A stretch of DNA of 54,328 nucleotides from Bacteroidetes bacterium UBA2664 (GCA_002359315.1 DEMS01000005.1:1-54328), one strand, 5' to 3'; shown: positions 32,352 through 43,264, counted from the first letter of the stretch. Notes: generated by a model not told the origin, from the sequence alone. Program-made: numbers and translations.

Positions 32352-34391
32352 ATGCCATTCCTCTATGCCATACTGTTGATGTTTGTCACGCATGGGTTGC
32401 AGCCCAATGCGGTGATGCCTTCGGATATTGAAACCTATCTTCAAAAAGGGCTAAATCTGGAACAACAAGGAGAACCTGAACAGGCACTCATATTGTGGCA
32501 ACTGGCCATCGATGAACTGACCACTCCCTCCGTTGCCATTGCAACGGAATATCTACGGATAGCCACACAGTATGGATTGAGGGATTATTATCCTACTGCA
32601 CATGAAACATACCAATGGGGGATGTCGGGGTACAATCCTGAAGCGATGCTCATCAACCGGAAACCGCTGGAGGAGGAGATCAGCAGAATGGAGCCACTTC
32701 TGGAACAAAGCGTCCATCGCCACTGGACCCAATTACTGGAAGCCAACAGCCCGATGCTACTGGAAGAGATGTTGAAGTATTGGGAACGCCTGAATATCCG
32801 TCCATCCACACCCTTCAATGAACGACTGATTGAGCACTGGGAGCGCATCGCTTATGCCCGTGAGCATTATTCCATGCGAAGTGATCCACCTTATGATACC
32901 GATGCAAGAGGGCTTTATTATGTGAAATATGGACTCGCGGATTATAAGGAGACCGGAAGGGTAGATGTGACTCAGGATAAAATGAGATGGATTTTAGACC
33001 AATTTTTACCAAAAGACCCGGATAGCAATCCAGACTATACACCTACCAGTTATGAGTTGATGCTTGTATCCAACGCGATCAGTAACCTGTTTTTAAATCC
33101 TGAGTATGAACTGTGGATCTACGATTCACCCGCTGAAGAGATGTCTCACAACCTGGTGCTGATATTCGGACATCGATCAGGTGGGAGGTTTGGCAAGCTG
33201 GATGTTCTTGAGGATTTTATGCCGGGTTCAGCTTTTGACATGTCTGCTTTATTGAGGGAGGGTATTCAACCTGATCGTCCTATTATTCAACCGGGACTGG
33301 TATTACAGTTGATCTATTATGAGCACTTCTATGCCAAAGACCCATATTTTGCTGAACTTCACGCCAGCCTTACATCCGAAGTTTATCGAGGCGGATTGAA
33401 TAACATTCCGGATCCTCTATTGGCCGGCACTCTCCGAAGCAGAAACATCAATCAAACCAACCGGCTGATTGATCAGTCACCGGATGAGTTTTCAACCGAA
33501 GAGAAAAAGATAGCGGAGATCCCGATCCAGGTGTACCAATACAGGTTGCTGGATAGCTCAAATCGTCCGGTGTTAGCCACTTTTGTGGAAAGTTATCCCC
33601 ATAATGCATTCATAACTGATTTTGTTCAGAATGAAGAGGCTTTGACTACTGAATTTCTTAATGAAGCTGAATCGTTTGATAATCTGTTTGATTGGTATCA
33701 ATTGATTCACGGATTGCAGTTGAGAACAGGCCAATGGGATTTATTGGGGCAGGCTCGGCAATTTCCGGAGCTTCTGGTTGATCCCGATGCAGAGATCCCA
33801 AGTCGAACTTCTATGCTGATTCACTGGAATGAACGTTCTGATACGCAAGTTTTTTATGCGGAACTGGTGAACATTCATCCGGATTCAGAACCTCAGATGG
33901 AAAGCCTTTTTTCGGAATCACTGAGAGGGCTGGGCAAGGTTGAAATAGAACAGCCACAGCCACTTGCGCTTAGGGAAGGGGAACTGGGTGTGAGGGATAT
34001 CATTCTAGGTTATAATAAACTTGATGAAGTGCCGGATGACCTGGTACTGTTTCATTTTACCCCGGCCAACACCCATAAAATTCCGGCAGGAGAGAACCTG
34101 GTAGTTCACTTTGAAGTGTATCAGCTTCAAACAGATCCGGATGGATTCTCGAGTTTTGATCTGGACTATGAGATACGACCGCGAAGCAGGTTATTTGATT
34201 GGGCCCGTAGCCAGGCCGATCAATTTACCATCAGCCTGACGTTTGAGAATGAAGGCGATCGTTTTGTAGAAAGTCTGGAGATTGAAACGATCCAGCTTGA
34301 ACCCGGAAATTATGAATTAACATTCACTATCCGGGAACCGGCGAGCAACCAAACACATGAGCAACAAATAGAGTTTGAAGTGGTGGATTAA
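32352..34391 (+). CDS. GWxTD-domain protein
   Basis: A 679-residue exported protein with a short N-terminal hydrophobic stretch (PFLYAILLMFV) and TPR-like helices (about residues 25-130). A GWxTD domain follows, recognised by the IAYAREHYSM segment and the RGLYYVKYGLADYKETGR turn (about 175-205). The C-terminal third is rich in beta strands (EIEQPQPLALREGELGVRDIILGY, then VVHFEVYQL). GWxTD proteins are found in Bacteroidota-group and Acidobacteria genomes with no settled function. It converges on gltB, with stop codons 11 bases apart. Confidence 0.75.
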   Translation: MPFLYAILLMFVTHGLQPNAVMPSDIETYLQKGLNLEQQGEPEQALILWQLAIDELTTPSVAIATEYLRIATQYGLRDYYPTAHETYQWGMSGYNPEAMLINRKPLEEEISRMEPLLEQSVHRHWTQLLEANSPMLLEEMLKYWERLNIRPSTPFNERLIEHWERIAYAREHYSMRSDPPYDTDARGLYYVKYGLADYKETGRVDVTQDKMRWILDQFLPKDPDSNPDYTPTSYELMLVSNAISNLFLNPEYELWIYDSPAEEMSHNLVLIFGHRSGGRFGKLDVLEDFMPGSAFDMSALLREGIQPDRPIIQPGLVLQLIYYEHFYAKDPYFAELHASLTSEVYRGGLNNIPDPLLAGTLRSRNINQTNRLIDQSPDEFSTEEKKIAEIPIQVYQYRLLDSSNRPVLATFVESYPHNAFITDFVQNEEALTTEFLNEAESFDNLFDWYQLIHGLQLRTGQWDLLGQARQFPELLVDPDAEIPSRTSMLIHWNERSDTQVFYAELVNIHPDSEPQMESLFSESLRGLGKVEIEQPQPLALREGELGVRDIILGYNKLDEVPDDLVLFHFTPANTHKIPAGENLVVHFEVYQLQTDPDGFSSFDLDYEIRPRSRLFDWARSQADQFTISLTFENEGDRFVESLEIETIQLEPGNYELTFTIREPASNQTHEQQIEFEVVD

Positions 34392-34401
34392 ATCGCTATC
34401 C

Positions 34402-37400
34402 CTACTCTTCCCCAACTTCCTTAGTCGCTTTTTCCAAGTCCGCCAACTCCTGCTGCATTTCTAAAACACCATTTGGTATCAGCTTCACAAAACCGGTTTT
34501 CTCTTCTTCCCAGTTGGTCAAATAGCCTTCCGCAACCGTACTGCCGGTATGCTTGTGATAGTCCAGTATGAGCTTATTCAACTCCTTGGCCGAGGCTTTA
34601 TCTAAAGATACAGGGGATACATACTCACTGTTTATCTGTCCAACGTGTTCTTTTCTGAGGTAGAGAACTCCACCGGTCATGCCGGCGCCTACATTGCTTG
34701 AAACCGGACCCAGGATGGCTACAGTCCCGTTGGTCATATACTCACATGGATGCAATCCAGTGCCTTCAACAACGGCAACAGCTCCACTGTTTCGAACGGC
34801 AAAACGGTCACCGGCCAGCCCATGTACATAGAGCCTTCCCCCCGTTGCACCATAAAGAGCACAATTACCGATAATCGCATTATCGGTCGGATCAAAGGTG
34901 GCATTCCTTGGCGGATTGATCACAACGAATCCCCCCGACATCGTTTTGGCAACCGAATCATTCGCTTCTCCATAGAGTTTCACATTCAGCCCTTCCGTCA
35001 GGAATACACAAAAACCCTGTCCGGCACTTCCCTCAAACTCCAGGTCAATCTTGCCGTTAAAGCCGTGATTGGCTTCCGCAGCACCTTTTTCCTTGATTTC
35101 AGCCATTCTTTTATCGGAAACAACTTTTGCAATTTTTCCGCTTAAAGTGGCTAATGCAGCGCGGTTAGAGGTATTGATTTTTCCTTTATGAGTGAGTTTA
35201 CCCTCATTTTTAACCGCTTTTTCAGAGAGTTTCAGGTACTCCTCATTAAACTCACTCACACCCTCGTTAAAAGGATTCGATTGCTGATTGAAACTGTGGA
35301 GTGATTCGCCCAGGAGGAAATAACTCAAATCAATTTGCCGGCTCTCCACCAACTCCTGATGACGCTCTTTCAGAGTCAACAGATCCACTCTGCCAATAAT
35401 CTCTTCGATTGAAGTCGCACCGATAGCAGCAAGGGTTTTTCTCACATCTTCAGCGAGAATATCCATCATTCGTACTACATGCTCCATTTCACCCTTATAT
35501 TTGGCTTTAAACTTTGGATCATGAGTTGCGATTCCGGTCGGACATGTATTTTTCTCACAGATCCTGGCCATTACACACCCTTCAGCAATAAGCAGCAGTT
35601 TGCCAAAATCGAACCCTTCCGCACCCAGCAGTGCAGCCGTTACGATATCGGAACCGGACTGCAGCCCGCCATCCGTCCGAATCTCGACAAATTCTCTCAA
35701 TCCATGTTCGCATAGGGTTTTGTGGACTTCCAACAGGCCAATTTCCCACGGCAGGCCGGCATGTTTCATGGACGTTAGAGTAGCGGCTCCGGTTCCGCCA
35801 TCCCCACCCGATATGTGAATAACATCCGCCCCGGCTTTGGCCACTCCAACAGCAATGGTCCCAATATTCTCGCCGGAGACAAGTTTTACATTCACTTTGC
35901 CATCCGGTTTGATCTGTTTCAGCTCATAAATAAGCTGTTTCAGATCTTCAATACTGTAAATATCGTGTAACGGTGGGGGAGAGATCAGGTCAAAACCCGG
36001 TTCACTGTGACGAGCAAAAGCGATATCTTCATTCACTTTCACACCCATCAATTGACCACCTTCACCCGGTTTTGCGCCTTGTGCAATCTTGATCTGAATT
36101 TCATCGCTGGCTACAAGATATTCGGCGGTCACTCCAAAGCGTCCACTCGCCACCTGCTTCACAGATGCCGAGATTCCAAGAGTGTAGTAAAAAGGATTCT
36201 CTCCTCCTTCGCCACTGTTGGATCGTCCGCCCAGTTCTTTCATCGCCAAAAAGATATCTCGCTGAGACTCCGCACTGATCGCTCCAAAACTCATCGCCCC
36301 GGATCCAAATCGACGGGTGATCTCACGAAGATCCTCTACTTTATCAATGGATACTTCCTCACCGAACGGCTTAAATGTAAAGAGATGTCTTGGATTAATG
36401 GGATCAGACTCATCATGTATTTTTAGAAACTCTTCAAACAATCCCAGATCCTTGAGTGAAAACTCACTGTTTCTTACCAAATCGTGAATGAGTTTAGATC
36501 GGGTGTTGGTCATGGAGTGTCTCTCTCCTTCAGTCCCTCTATTGTGCTCCTTATACTGATAAGTATGTATTGGTTTCCCATCCACATCCATTGTTTCTGC
36601 AACTTCCGTCTGACTCAATATTTGCCGCACCACTTCTTTGATATTGATCCCGCCCATAGGTGAAAATAGTCCCGGAAAGAAGAGGTCTTGAAGTTCTTTT
36701 CCAATTCCAAGAGCTGTGAAAAGTTTTGAGCTCTGGTAACTTCTGGCAACAGAAATACCTGTTTTTGACATGATCTTCAAAAGTCCGGAGTTGAACGATT
36801 TGATCAGATTTTCTTCCCTTTCATCCGGAGTTAATGTTTTGGTCTTCCGATGTTCATCAAACCTGGCAAATTCCAGGGCTCTGTACGGACAAACTGCCGT
36901 AGCTCCAAATCCAACAAGAGCTGCAAAATGGTGAGTATTTTTAACTTCAGCTGTATCAACAACAATCGATGCATTGAGACGCAGGCCGGAGTCATTCAGT
37001 TCATTAACCAATGCCCGAAGCATCAGCAAACTCGGGATGGGTGGCTGCCGGAAAGTTGCATTTCTATCGGATACGATTAAAATCGTGGCTCCGTCACTCA
37101 CTGCTTTCAGAGCCTGTGCGGTAATATTCCGAATGGCTGATCTGAATCCGACTTCACCCTGATCGCGGTTAAAGATCATATCAAATTCAACTGTTTTGAT
37201 CCGTGAAGGTGAATTATTAATGCCTCTAAGTGTTTTCATCTGACCCAAAGAGAGGAGGGGCGATTCAATTTCAAAACCCGGAAACTGTGGAATGAGCTCT
37301 TTCGGCGAAAAGATATTTGGCCTTTTGCCAAGATACATGCTTAGATCCGTGACCATTTTTTCACGGATATAATCCAAAGGCGGATTAGTTACCTGAGCGA

Positions 37401-38838
37401 AATTTTGGTAAAAATAGTCAAAAAAGGAGCGGGGCTGGTCCGAAAATATGGCCGGCCTGGCGGTATCACCCATCGAGCCGATCGGTTCTTTCCCCTCTGC
37501 AATCATGGGAACCAGAAGATTTTCAATCTCTTCTCGAGTGTATTTAAACAGGTGTATATTGGCAAAACTTTGATCTGATTCATCCAGAATTTCCGGCATC
37601 AGAGGCTCGAGGCGATGCTCAAAATTAGCATCATAATTTTCACGAGAGTAGCTTGGATCACGGAAATGAATTTTCCCGATGTTCATATCCATTTTGATTC
37701 CGTTTCCGGCTTGAAGGGATCCTTTGGCTTCCACTCGGCTCTCATCCACTTCAAATGATCCGGCTTCAGAACTCAGCAGTAAATGTTCGTCGGTGATAAT
37801 CCATCGACACGGCCTGAAACCATTTCTGTCGAGACGTCCGCCAATTGAAGACCCATCTGAGTAGGAGATAAAAGCAGGGCCATCCCACGGCTCCATTGCC
37901 CGGCTCCAGAACTTATAGAACGTATTCTGATGAGTAGCCGGCGGTATCATAATGGATAAAATATCTTCCACAAATGGGATACTGCTTCGATACGTAAGAG
38001 ATTCAACCATCTCATTCAAACTACCGGAGTCACTGATTTGGCTTCGTGTTAACAGTTCGTCTTCACGTACACCCAGATATTTTTCTCTTGAAATAGCCCA
38101 CGATCGATTTCCTGTAATCGTGTTTATTTCACCATTGTGGGCAATAATCCGGAATGGTTGTACTTTATCCCAAGAGGTTTTGGTGTTCGTTGAAAATCGT
38201 CTGTGGAAAAGAGCAAATCTGGTTTTAAACTCCGGATTCTGCAGATCCAGATAGAAATTCTTCAAAGACTCAGATCGAGTCAGTGCCTTATATACAATTG
38301 TGCGGGCACTCAAAGATGCAAAAAAGAATTCACGAACAATGCCCTCTGCTTTCTCTTTGGTTCTCGTCATCTGCTTTGCATTAAACAAGAGTTTGTCAAA
38401 TGAGCTGTCGGTTCGGCAATAATCCGGCCGTTCAATAAATGCGTGAAGTATAAAGGGGACCGTTTCGCGGGCGATCTCCCCTAAAACCGTAGGATCTACA
38501 GGTACGGTACGATATTCTAAAACTTTCAGGCCAAAAAACTGAAAAGTATCCTCAAATACCCGCAATGCTTTTCGTCTGCGGTGAGCATCATGGGGTGCAA
38601 AAATCGTGGCAACTGCAACTTCCCCTTTTTTGTAACCAAACAGTTCAAATGGTATATCCGCCATGATACCGGCGCCATCACTTGAAACCAGATCCGCATT
38701 GCAAGCACCTCTGTGTTCTACACAACTGAGGGCATAGAGTGCCTTCTGAAGATTTTCATGGGTAGCTATATTTTTCCTGCTGGCGATAAATCCGACACCG
38801 CAGGCTGATTTTTCAAGAAATGGTTTATGGTTGTTCAT
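34402..38838 (-). CDS. gltB: Glutamate synthase large subunit
   Basis: A 1478-residue enzyme that makes two glutamates from glutamine and 2-oxoglutarate. The N-terminal class II amidotransferase domain has the catalytic Cys13 (ACGVGF) after a short propeptide. The central and FMN-binding synthase domains contain GEGGENPFYYT and SGGDGGTGAA. The iron-sulfur cysteines follow in CEKNTCPTGIATHD with an upstream Cys (CVMARIC). The C-terminal part is the right-handed beta-helix GXGXG domain (GNCALYGATGGRLYVHG). Full family length. No gltD is next to it, so either the small subunit is elsewhere or the enzyme is ferredoxin-dependent. Confidence 0.95.
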   Translation of the reverse strand: MNNHKPFLEKSACGVGFIASRKNIATHENLQKALYALSCVEHRGACNADLVSSDGAGIMADIPFELFGYKKGEVAVATIFAPHDAHRRRKALRVFEDTFQFFGLKVLEYRTVPVDPTVLGEIARETVPFILHAFIERPDYCRTDSSFDKLLFNAKQMTRTKEKAEGIVREFFFASLSARTIVYKALTRSESLKNFYLDLQNPEFKTRFALFHRRFSTNTKTSWDKVQPFRIIAHNGEINTITGNRSWAISREKYLGVREDELLTRSQISDSGSLNEMVESLTYRSSIPFVEDILSIMIPPATHQNTFYKFWSRAMEPWDGPAFISYSDGSSIGGRLDRNGFRPCRWIITDEHLLLSSEAGSFEVDESRVEAKGSLQAGNGIKMDMNIGKIHFRDPSYSRENYDANFEHRLEPLMPEILDESDQSFANIHLFKYTREEIENLLVPMIAEGKEPIGSMGDTARPAIFSDQPRSFFDYFYQNFAQVTNPPLDYIREKMVTDLSMYLGKRPNIFSPKELIPQFPGFEIESPLLSLGQMKTLRGINNSPSRIKTVEFDMIFNRDQGEVGFRSAIRNITAQALKAVSDGATILIVSDRNATFRQPPIPSLLMLRALVNELNDSGLRLNASIVVDTAEVKNTHHFAALVGFGATAVCPYRALEFARFDEHRKTKTLTPDEREENLIKSFNSGLLKIMSKTGISVARSYQSSKLFTALGIGKELQDLFFPGLFSPMGGINIKEVVRQILSQTEVAETMDVDGKPIHTYQYKEHNRGTEGERHSMTNTRSKLIHDLVRNSEFSLKDLGLFEEFLKIHDESDPINPRHLFTFKPFGEEVSIDKVEDLREITRRFGSGAMSFGAISAESQRDIFLAMKELGGRSNSGEGGENPFYYTLGISASVKQVASGRFGVTAEYLVASDEIQIKIAQGAKPGEGGQLMGVKVNEDIAFARHSEPGFDLISPPPLHDIYSIEDLKQLIYELKQIKPDGKVNVKLVSGENIGTIAVGVAKAGADVIHISGGDGGTGAATLTSMKHAGLPWEIGLLEVHKTLCEHGLREFVEIRTDGGLQSGSDIVTAALLGAEGFDFGKLLLIAEGCVMARICEKNTCPTGIATHDPKFKAKYKGEMEHVVRMMDILAEDVRKTLAAIGATSIEEIIGRVDLLTLKERHQELVESRQIDLSYFLLGESLHSFNQQSNPFNEGVSEFNEEYLKLSEKAVKNEGKLTHKGKINTSNRAALATLSGKIAKVVSDKRMAEIKEKGAAEANHGFNGKIDLEFEGSAGQGFCVFLTEGLNVKLYGEANDSVAKTMSGGFVVINPPRNATFDPTDNAIIGNCALYGATGGRLYVHGLAGDRFAVRNSGAVAVVEGTGLHPCEYMTNGTVAILGPVSSNVGAGMTGGVLYLRKEHVGQINSEYVSPVSLDKASAKELNKLILDYHKHTGSTVAEGYLTNWEEEKTGFVKLIPNGVLEMQQELADLEKATKEVGEE

Positions 38839-39077
38839 CGTATGATAGATTGGAGAGCTGAATGGTAAAATTTAATAAGTATAAATAATGCTATAATTCA
38901 CTCATCATGCAATATAATTTTTCATGGAAGCGCTTTTATGTTATTAAATTAGAAAGAAAGTCATTATTAACTAAAATAATTAACCCTAAAAAGTAGAAAT
39001 ACTCAATTTTGAGCCGTAAAAATTTACAAAATGTATTGAACCTTTGAAGGGTAACTGGATGTTTGATATCGAACCGA

Positions 39078-41249
39078 TTAAAATTTGAGCCGAATCTGAA
39101 ATCCGACATCACTTCTTCTCTTTCCGGTGATCTGATTGAGCCCGCTGCCGATTACATATCTGTTCTCATACACGGTCGTGGCTGCTTTGACCCAGACCTC
39201 AAAAAAGTGAACAGGCCGATAGTGCAGGAGCATATAGATTCGTTGTCCCCGGTTAAATAGCATGGTATTTGAGAGGACATAAAGCAGATCATTTTCAAAC
39301 TGATATACTCTCGACTCAAAATCGTCTGCATCAAAAAGAGTAATTCTGGCATCAATCCTGAATTTTGAAAATGGACTAAAGCGAAAATCTTTATAGAGGA
39401 GAGTCCCCCAGAAAGTGTCGCCGGTCGCTGTTTGGGTTCGAGTCAGATCAAACCGAAACCGCAGCCTCAACCGTTGTGAAAGCTGGTACTCTGTATGAAT
39501 ACGGATATTCGATCGAATATGATCTGCTATAATTCGATACTCTCTTCCATACAGATCAACTTCTCTAACCTCTTGCTCTTTGATCTTTAGTCTGAACAGA
39601 GTGTAAACATTTAATGATCTGTTTGGTTGATATTCAAGCCGCAACAAACTGTCCAATCCGGAGGTTGGCTGTGTAGTTTGAAATCTGGGGGAGGGAAACT
39701 GGAAATAATCGATGTAGCTATAGATTTGAAATTGATTGTTCAATGAGTGTTTAAGGCCCAGATAGTAACCGGTTTCATTTCTGGGAATGCCTGATTGTTC
39801 CCCAAAACCGGAACCAAAAAAGGATTGTAAAAATGGATTATAAGATCGGTAGGACAATGCGATATCTGTCTGTGAATCCGCCTGAAAAGTTGCTCCGGTT
39901 ATCCACCCATACCCACCGTTATCAGTGTAAGCTGCTTCTCCAAAGAGTTGCAGTCGATCCAGCTGTATGCGGAAATCCGTTGCGTAACCTGACCGCTCCC
40001 GGCCGGAAAAGAGCCCCCTTTGATAAGGGTTATCTCCTGTTGCTATGTTTCTGTCAAACCGATTGTGAAATGCAGAAAATCCAATCGTACCCAATTTGAA
40101 TATAGCCCTGATACGTCCGCCGTAGGTTTCCTGTCCAAGGTTATTTCGGCGATCGGTTTCATTGGTTGTTCTGTGAAGGCCACTGGATGTGGGAAAATTT
40201 ACACTCTTTTCATCCACTTCACTCGCTGTTCGCTTTCTATCCGAATAGAATCCGGTGAACTGGAGGTTTTCACCCACGGTAACCGCCACCCCTCTAAATC
40301 CTGAACTCTCCTGAGCGGATGTGTAAGGGCGGACACCGCGTTCATTTTTAATCAGTCCGCCAATACTGTTACTGCTTTTACCGAATGAGCCGCCACTCCA
40401 TATCAACAGGCCTTGTCCGAATGAGACACTATAGTCGCCGATAATTAGTGCTTGTAATCCTCCTCTGTTTTGAATTGCAAAATGCAACGTTGAGTGATCA
40501 AAGCCTGAAGGAAATGAGAATGGCTCACCGGGATCTTTATCTTGCGTCAGATTCATTGATAAATGGCGGCTTCTGTATTGATATCGTTGATAATAACTAA
40601 ATGGAGCTCCAAGAAATCCACCAAGTGAATCCGGGCGTGATGTTCCATCTTGCTCCTGAAGAACACGGCGAAATCTTGAAAATGCCTCAAAACGGCTATC
40701 TTTTATCCAGGCTGCACGATCAAAAAATCGACTCATTCCGCGAGAATTTTCCGTTGTCACTATTACATATGGACGAATCCGTTCGTATGTAACCGGGCCG
40801 ATTCCGGAAACATCCAAAAGATTTTCAGTGGATTCAAAAGATCCATGTTCCGCTCGATGGTTTATAATATTTTGAGCAATGCGATGAGTAAGATTTGGTA
40901 TCTGAAGCAGTTCGTCTATGGAGGCTTGATTCAGATCTAATGGATGAGATAGAAGATCCTGAATCAATTCCAGAAGTTCTGAGTGTTCAGCATCGGTATC
41001 AACCGATTCAATCTGCTCTAAAATGATCTCCATTTGACGCTCCGCCTCACTCGTATTTGACTGCTCTTGGGCTGAGATCTGTTCAGTAAAAAGGAAGAGG
41101 AACAGGAGCAGCAGGAAAAGTAGCTTTGAAATGTAGTATTTACTGTTTCCCTCTATACAGCTATGATATTTATTGCTTTTAGCTAAGCTCCAAAGTATGT
41201 TTTCAAAGGTGCATTTTATCATATTTGTATGGTAGAAACTCTTGATCAT
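39078..41249 (-). CDS. ComEA-type helix-hairpin-helix domain fused to a predicted outer-membrane barrel
   Basis: A 723-residue protein. A hydrophobic signal (LLFLLLLFLFLFTEQISAQ) starts only at about residue 43, so the true start may lie further in or be non-standard; M10 at 41222 is the only other early Met. Residues about 105-170 are helix-hairpin-helix repeats (LNQASIDELLQIPNLTHRIAQNI and GIGPVTYERIRPYVIV), as in ComEA. The rest (about 180-723) is long alternating beta-strand sequence ending GFQIRLKF, with a final aromatic residue typical of outer-membrane barrels. It may bind or pass DNA at the outer membrane. It lies one base from the gene upstream, forming an operon. Confidence 0.7.
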   Translation of the reverse strand: MIKSFYHTNMIKCTFENILWSLAKSNKYHSCIEGNSKYYISKLLFLLLLFLFLFTEQISAQEQSNTSEAERQMEIILEQIESVDTDAEHSELLELIQDLLSHPLDLNQASIDELLQIPNLTHRIAQNIINHRAEHGSFESTENLLDVSGIGPVTYERIRPYVIVTTENSRGMSRFFDRAAWIKDSRFEAFSRFRRVLQEQDGTSRPDSLGGFLGAPFSYYQRYQYRSRHLSMNLTQDKDPGEPFSFPSGFDHSTLHFAIQNRGGLQALIIGDYSVSFGQGLLIWSGGSFGKSSNSIGGLIKNERGVRPYTSAQESSGFRGVAVTVGENLQFTGFYSDRKRTASEVDEKSVNFPTSSGLHRTTNETDRRNNLGQETYGGRIRAIFKLGTIGFSAFHNRFDRNIATGDNPYQRGLFSGRERSGYATDFRIQLDRLQLFGEAAYTDNGGYGWITGATFQADSQTDIALSYRSYNPFLQSFFGSGFGEQSGIPRNETGYYLGLKHSLNNQFQIYSYIDYFQFPSPRFQTTQPTSGLDSLLRLEYQPNRSLNVYTLFRLKIKEQEVREVDLYGREYRIIADHIRSNIRIHTEYQLSQRLRLRFRFDLTRTQTATGDTFWGTLLYKDFRFSPFSKFRIDARITLFDADDFESRVYQFENDLLYVLSNTMLFNRGQRIYMLLHYRPVHFFEVWVKAATTVYENRYVIGSGLNQITGKRRSDVGFQIRLKF

Positions 41250-41250
41250 A

Positions 41251-42075
41251 TCAAAAGTTAATTCCCAAATCTAAAGCCGGACTCAATCCAAGTGGATTGT
41301 GTTGCTGTAAGCCTATATTAATACTCCATCGATCCGGTGAATAACCAAAGCCAAAAGAGTACGTTTCAGGATTTGATGTGAACCCTGCCCGTGCGAACAA
41401 GGATGGGACGATCTCAATTTGAAGGCCACTTCTCAGGGATAATGGAAACATCACATCCTTCATGGCTTCCATTGAGAGTACTGTATTTTCAGCCAATTGA
41501 TAACTGAAACCCAATGAAAGGTCCCTCGGCACCGTTTCGTCGCTTTTTCCATACGTAGGATAATTTATATTCGTAGCTCTGGCCCCAATCCAAAGTCCAT
41601 CGTCCAGTTCAGCGGCAATTCCAATATTCAATCCAAGAGCTCCTGCCGATCCATAATCCCCACCCTGAGACACATGATAATAACCGGCAGAAATGCCGGC
41701 GTGGAAGGTGCCAAAATTCCTCTTAAAACCAATCAACAGACGGTTTTCACTGAATAGGTTGAACCCATACCGATGAATCCCAAAACTCAGGGTACCAATC
41801 CGGGTTTGGAGATTTAGAACAGCGGCCATATCCGTGATTTCAGAAATACCGACATATTGAAATCGATAAAATGAAGCAGTGTTACGATTCGTTGGAATGA
41901 GGGCACTATTACTGAAAAGCGACCAATCAGAGCCGGGAAGTGCGACGCCGGCCTGCCCCATAGAGACGAATTTAGCACCCATGGAGTTTTGACTGTATGC
42001 AATGCCGGAGGCAGTGAAACCAATAACACACAAACAGAGAAATTTCAGGGATTGAATCTTGATACATTCTGTCAT
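41251..42075 (-). CDS. PorV/PorQ-like outer-membrane barrel protein
   Basis: A 274-residue protein with a Sec signal peptide (LCLCVIGFTASGIAYSQ). Its beta-rich pattern (GAKFVSMGQAGVALPGSDWSLFSNSALIP) is the FadL/PorV-like start, with GFGYSPDRWSINIGLQQHN and a terminal INF. PorV-type proteins act with the type IX secretion system. It is divergent from porD across a gap of only 42 bases and cotranscribed with the ComEA/barrel gene. Confidence 0.7.
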   Translation of the reverse strand: MTECIKIQSLKFLCLCVIGFTASGIAYSQNSMGAKFVSMGQAGVALPGSDWSLFSNSALIPTNRNTASFYRFQYVGISEITDMAAVLNLQTRIGTLSFGIHRYGFNLFSENRLLIGFKRNFGTFHAGISAGYYHVSQGGDYGSAGALGLNIGIAAELDDGLWIGARATNINYPTYGKSDETVPRDLSLGFSYQLAENTVLSMEAMKDVMFPLSLRSGLQIEIVPSLFARAGFTSNPETYSFGFGYSPDRWSINIGLQQHNPLGLSPALDLGINF

Positions 42076-42117
42076 AAGTTCATCTCTTGAATTGCTTTTT
42101 ATTTATATGAACCACTT

Positions 42118-43038
42118 ATGGCAAAATCCTTTCAAAAAAAACTGAATAAATTCATCCCGGGCCTCATCATGCTTATGATGATGCCATCCATACTCATTGC
42201 TCAGGAGTTTAACTGCTCAATATCCGTCAATGATAGGCAGATCAGTGCCACTGCATATGATTATATATCAGAGTTGCCGGATGTACTGGATAATTATATC
42301 AATGGGCGCCGGTGGACAAACGACAATTTTGAACCCCATGAAAGGATTAACTGCACTATTCAGATATTATTAACTTCAGTGGATAGTAATTTTAATTTCA
42401 ATTCAGAAGTGGTTTTTACCATCCGGAGGCCTGTCTACGATACAAATCAGCAATCGCTTAGCCTTATATTGAGTGATAACAACTGGCGTTTTAATTATCC
42501 CAGAGGGAAAAGCTTGATTTTTGATGATCTTCAATTTGATGATCTGGCCAGTTTCATCGATTTTTATGCATATATCATGCTGGGTTTTGATTATGACAGC
42601 TTTTCTGAATTGGGGGGTACGCCCTATTTTAATCGTGCACAATCGATTTTTGAATTGGGTCAGAATAGTGGTGTTGCCGGCTGGGGAAGATCTATTGGTG
42701 CTCAAAGAAACCGATTTGGGCTCATTACAGATATCATGAACCCAGGCTTTGAAGGGTTAAGAAGAGCTTATTATCGATATCATAGATTGGGTTTAGACCA
42801 ATTTACGCTTGACCCTGAAATTGCAAGAAGCCATGTTTTAATTTCTCTGAACACCATTCGGGATACAAAGCGTGTATCAACCAGTAATTATTTATTCGAT
42901 ATCTTTTTCAGCACAAAATACACAGAGATCACCGCAATTTTTGCGGATGCGGATGCTGAAACCCGCCTTGAAGCCTACAATATACTTCGAGATGTTGATC
43001 CGGCTCACACTTCGGAATATGAAAAACTGCAGAATTGA
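42118..43038 (+). CDS. porD: DUF4835 protein, PorD-like, type IX secretion associated
   Basis: A 306-residue periplasmic protein with signal peptide ending ILIAQ. The family signs are EFNCSISVNDRQISAT near the mature start, FINNRRWT-like (here INGRRWTNDNFEPHERINC), LIFDDLQFDDLASFIDFYAYIMLGFDYDS in the middle, and the C-terminal VSTSNYLFDIFFSTKYTEITAIF. This matches DUF4835, named PorD in several annotations. Its presence marks the organism as Bacteroidota-group. The gene name is by family resemblance. Confidence 0.85.
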   Translation: MAKSFQKKLNKFIPGLIMLMMMPSILIAQEFNCSISVNDRQISATAYDYISELPDVLDNYINGRRWTNDNFEPHERINCTIQILLTSVDSNFNFNSEVVFTIRRPVYDTNQQSLSLILSDNNWRFNYPRGKSLIFDDLQFDDLASFIDFYAYIMLGFDYDSFSELGGTPYFNRAQSIFELGQNSGVAGWGRSIGAQRNRFGLITDIMNPGFEGLRRAYYRYHRLGLDQFTLDPEIARSHVLISLNTIRDTKRVSTSNYLFDIFFSTKYTEITAIFADADAETRLEAYNILRDVDPAHTSEYEKLQN

Positions 43039-43264
43039 GTTTTTTCTAAAGAAATCTATGAACTACGACTATTTAAATTAAAGGACCGCTGTTAGCGAAA
43101 TTGATGAATGCTGATAAAGATCATCTCAATGAAAATAACAGTGGAATTTGTTTACCATCAACGGTATTCCTTACCTTATCTCTGATTCATAAAGTTCAAC
43201 CGATTATTCAAAGAACAGCAGCTGTTATGGGGCTGTATAATCTCAGTTATTATCACTTTAAGAT

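Noticed and set aside
42106..42134. Fourth, minus-strand match to the promoter-like element (TGAAAGG-N15-GTTCATA) ahead of the PorV/Q-like gene
   Set aside because: Spacing fits but the -35-like block has a mismatch, lies inside the porD start and shares none of the other conserved spacer bases; it may be chance.
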